DNA of 64,000 bases. It comes from Salinisphaera sp052044135. Its GTDB lineage: Bacteria > Pseudomonadota > Gammaproteobacteria > Nevskiales > Salinisphaeraceae. The stretch's first letter is position 1; each line of letters begins with the position of its first letter. A program made the position numbers and the translations under genes. The stretch spans positions 97,477 through 161,476 of the forward strand of contig NZ_JBQDYF010000009.1 of NCBI RefSeq assembly GCF_052044135.1. Reading direction: 5' to 3'. Shown here piece by piece: positions 63,870-64,000 of the stretch. Under the pieces are notes generated by a model. That model was not told the DNA's origin, made no database searches, and worked only from the letters and a program-made list of their open reading frames with translations.

Positions 63870-64000
63870 GGGGATAAAGGGGTCAGATACATTAGCTCTA
63901 GTCCTGATATAGCGGGGATAAAGGGGTCAGATACATTAGCTCCAGTCCTGATATAGCGGGGATAAAGGGGTCAGATACATTAGCTCCAGTCCTGATATAG
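63870..64000. repeat. 44-bp tandem repeat array running off the right edge
   Basis: Three copies of a 44-base unit are visible. Each begins GGGGATAAAGGGGTCAGATA, continues CATTAGCTCCAGTCCTGATA and ends TAGC. The first copy has one substitution (CTCTAG for CTCCAG), and the third is cut by the window end one base short. GGGGTCAGATAC is a motif I associate with intergenic repeats near REP-type transposases, but no such gene is in view. Confidence 0.9.

Noticed and set aside
63870..64000. Tandem repeats as a CRISPR array
   Set aside because: The 44-base unit repeats without unique spacers, so it is a tandem array, not CRISPR.

Overview
The window is GC-rich chromosomal DNA from a gammaproteobacterium. 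Gene order matches Pseudomonas-type backbones as I recall them: leuC-leuD-leuB next to fimV, parC and parE near a fimX-like gene, and cysG-serS-rarA-lolA-ftsK-aat-infA. GC content, the aryl-polyene-like locus, type IV pilus genes and an acetate-type SSS kinase would suit a Salinisphaera/Nevskia-like lineage, but that placement is inference. No tRNA, rRNA, CRISPR array, transposase or prophage was seen.

Region 1 (1-16.6 kb) is housekeeping. It holds the 5' end of a fimV-like gene, a leucine operon (leuC, a SAM methyltransferase, leuD, leuB) with a divergent LysR regulator and a clear dyad operator, a TPR lipoprotein-free secreted protein, prmB-aroC, psd, the complete EF-P beta-lysylation module (efp, epmA, epmB), a catalytically degenerate FimX-like c-di-GMP protein and parC.

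Region 2 (16.6-22 kb) is an accessory block between parC and parE. It carries a PEP-CTERM protein behind a sigma-54-like promoter, a Tat-exported metallophosphoesterase with a C-terminal LamG-like domain, a dense array of hairpins in a 740-base gap, and an ankyrin-repeat gene flanked by dispersed inverted repeats.

Region 3 (22-30.9 kb) has parE, xseB, a signalling operon (hybrid kinase with three receiver domains, CheR, diguanylate-cyclase response regulator) and a Bax-inhibitor-1 family membrane protein.

Region 4 (30.9-44.2 kb) is an aryl-polyene-type type II fatty acid/polyketide cluster in two divergent operons. The leftward operon encodes ACP, COG4648 membrane protein, AMP ligase, dehydratase, acyltransferase, ketosynthase, a Cys-less chain-length-factor-like ketosynthase and a second hotdog dehydratase. 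The rightward operon encodes thioesterase, LolA-like carrier, MMPL exporter, FAD oxidoreductase, DUF3261 lipoprotein, ketoreductase and phosphopantetheinyl transferase. Almost every junction is an ATGA/GTGA-type overlap. No ammonia-lyase, glycosyltransferase, second ACP or third ketosynthase is present.

Region 5 (44.2-64 kb) is the cysG...infA backbone with inserted modules: a TauE/SafE transporter and CysB, a CrbS/CrbR (MxtR/ErdR)-like acetate-sensing pair, a haloacid dehalogenase, a VanZ-like protein and a FemAB-like acyltransferase. It ends with a type IV pilin behind a strong sigma-54-like promoter and a 44-bp tandem repeat that runs off the right edge.
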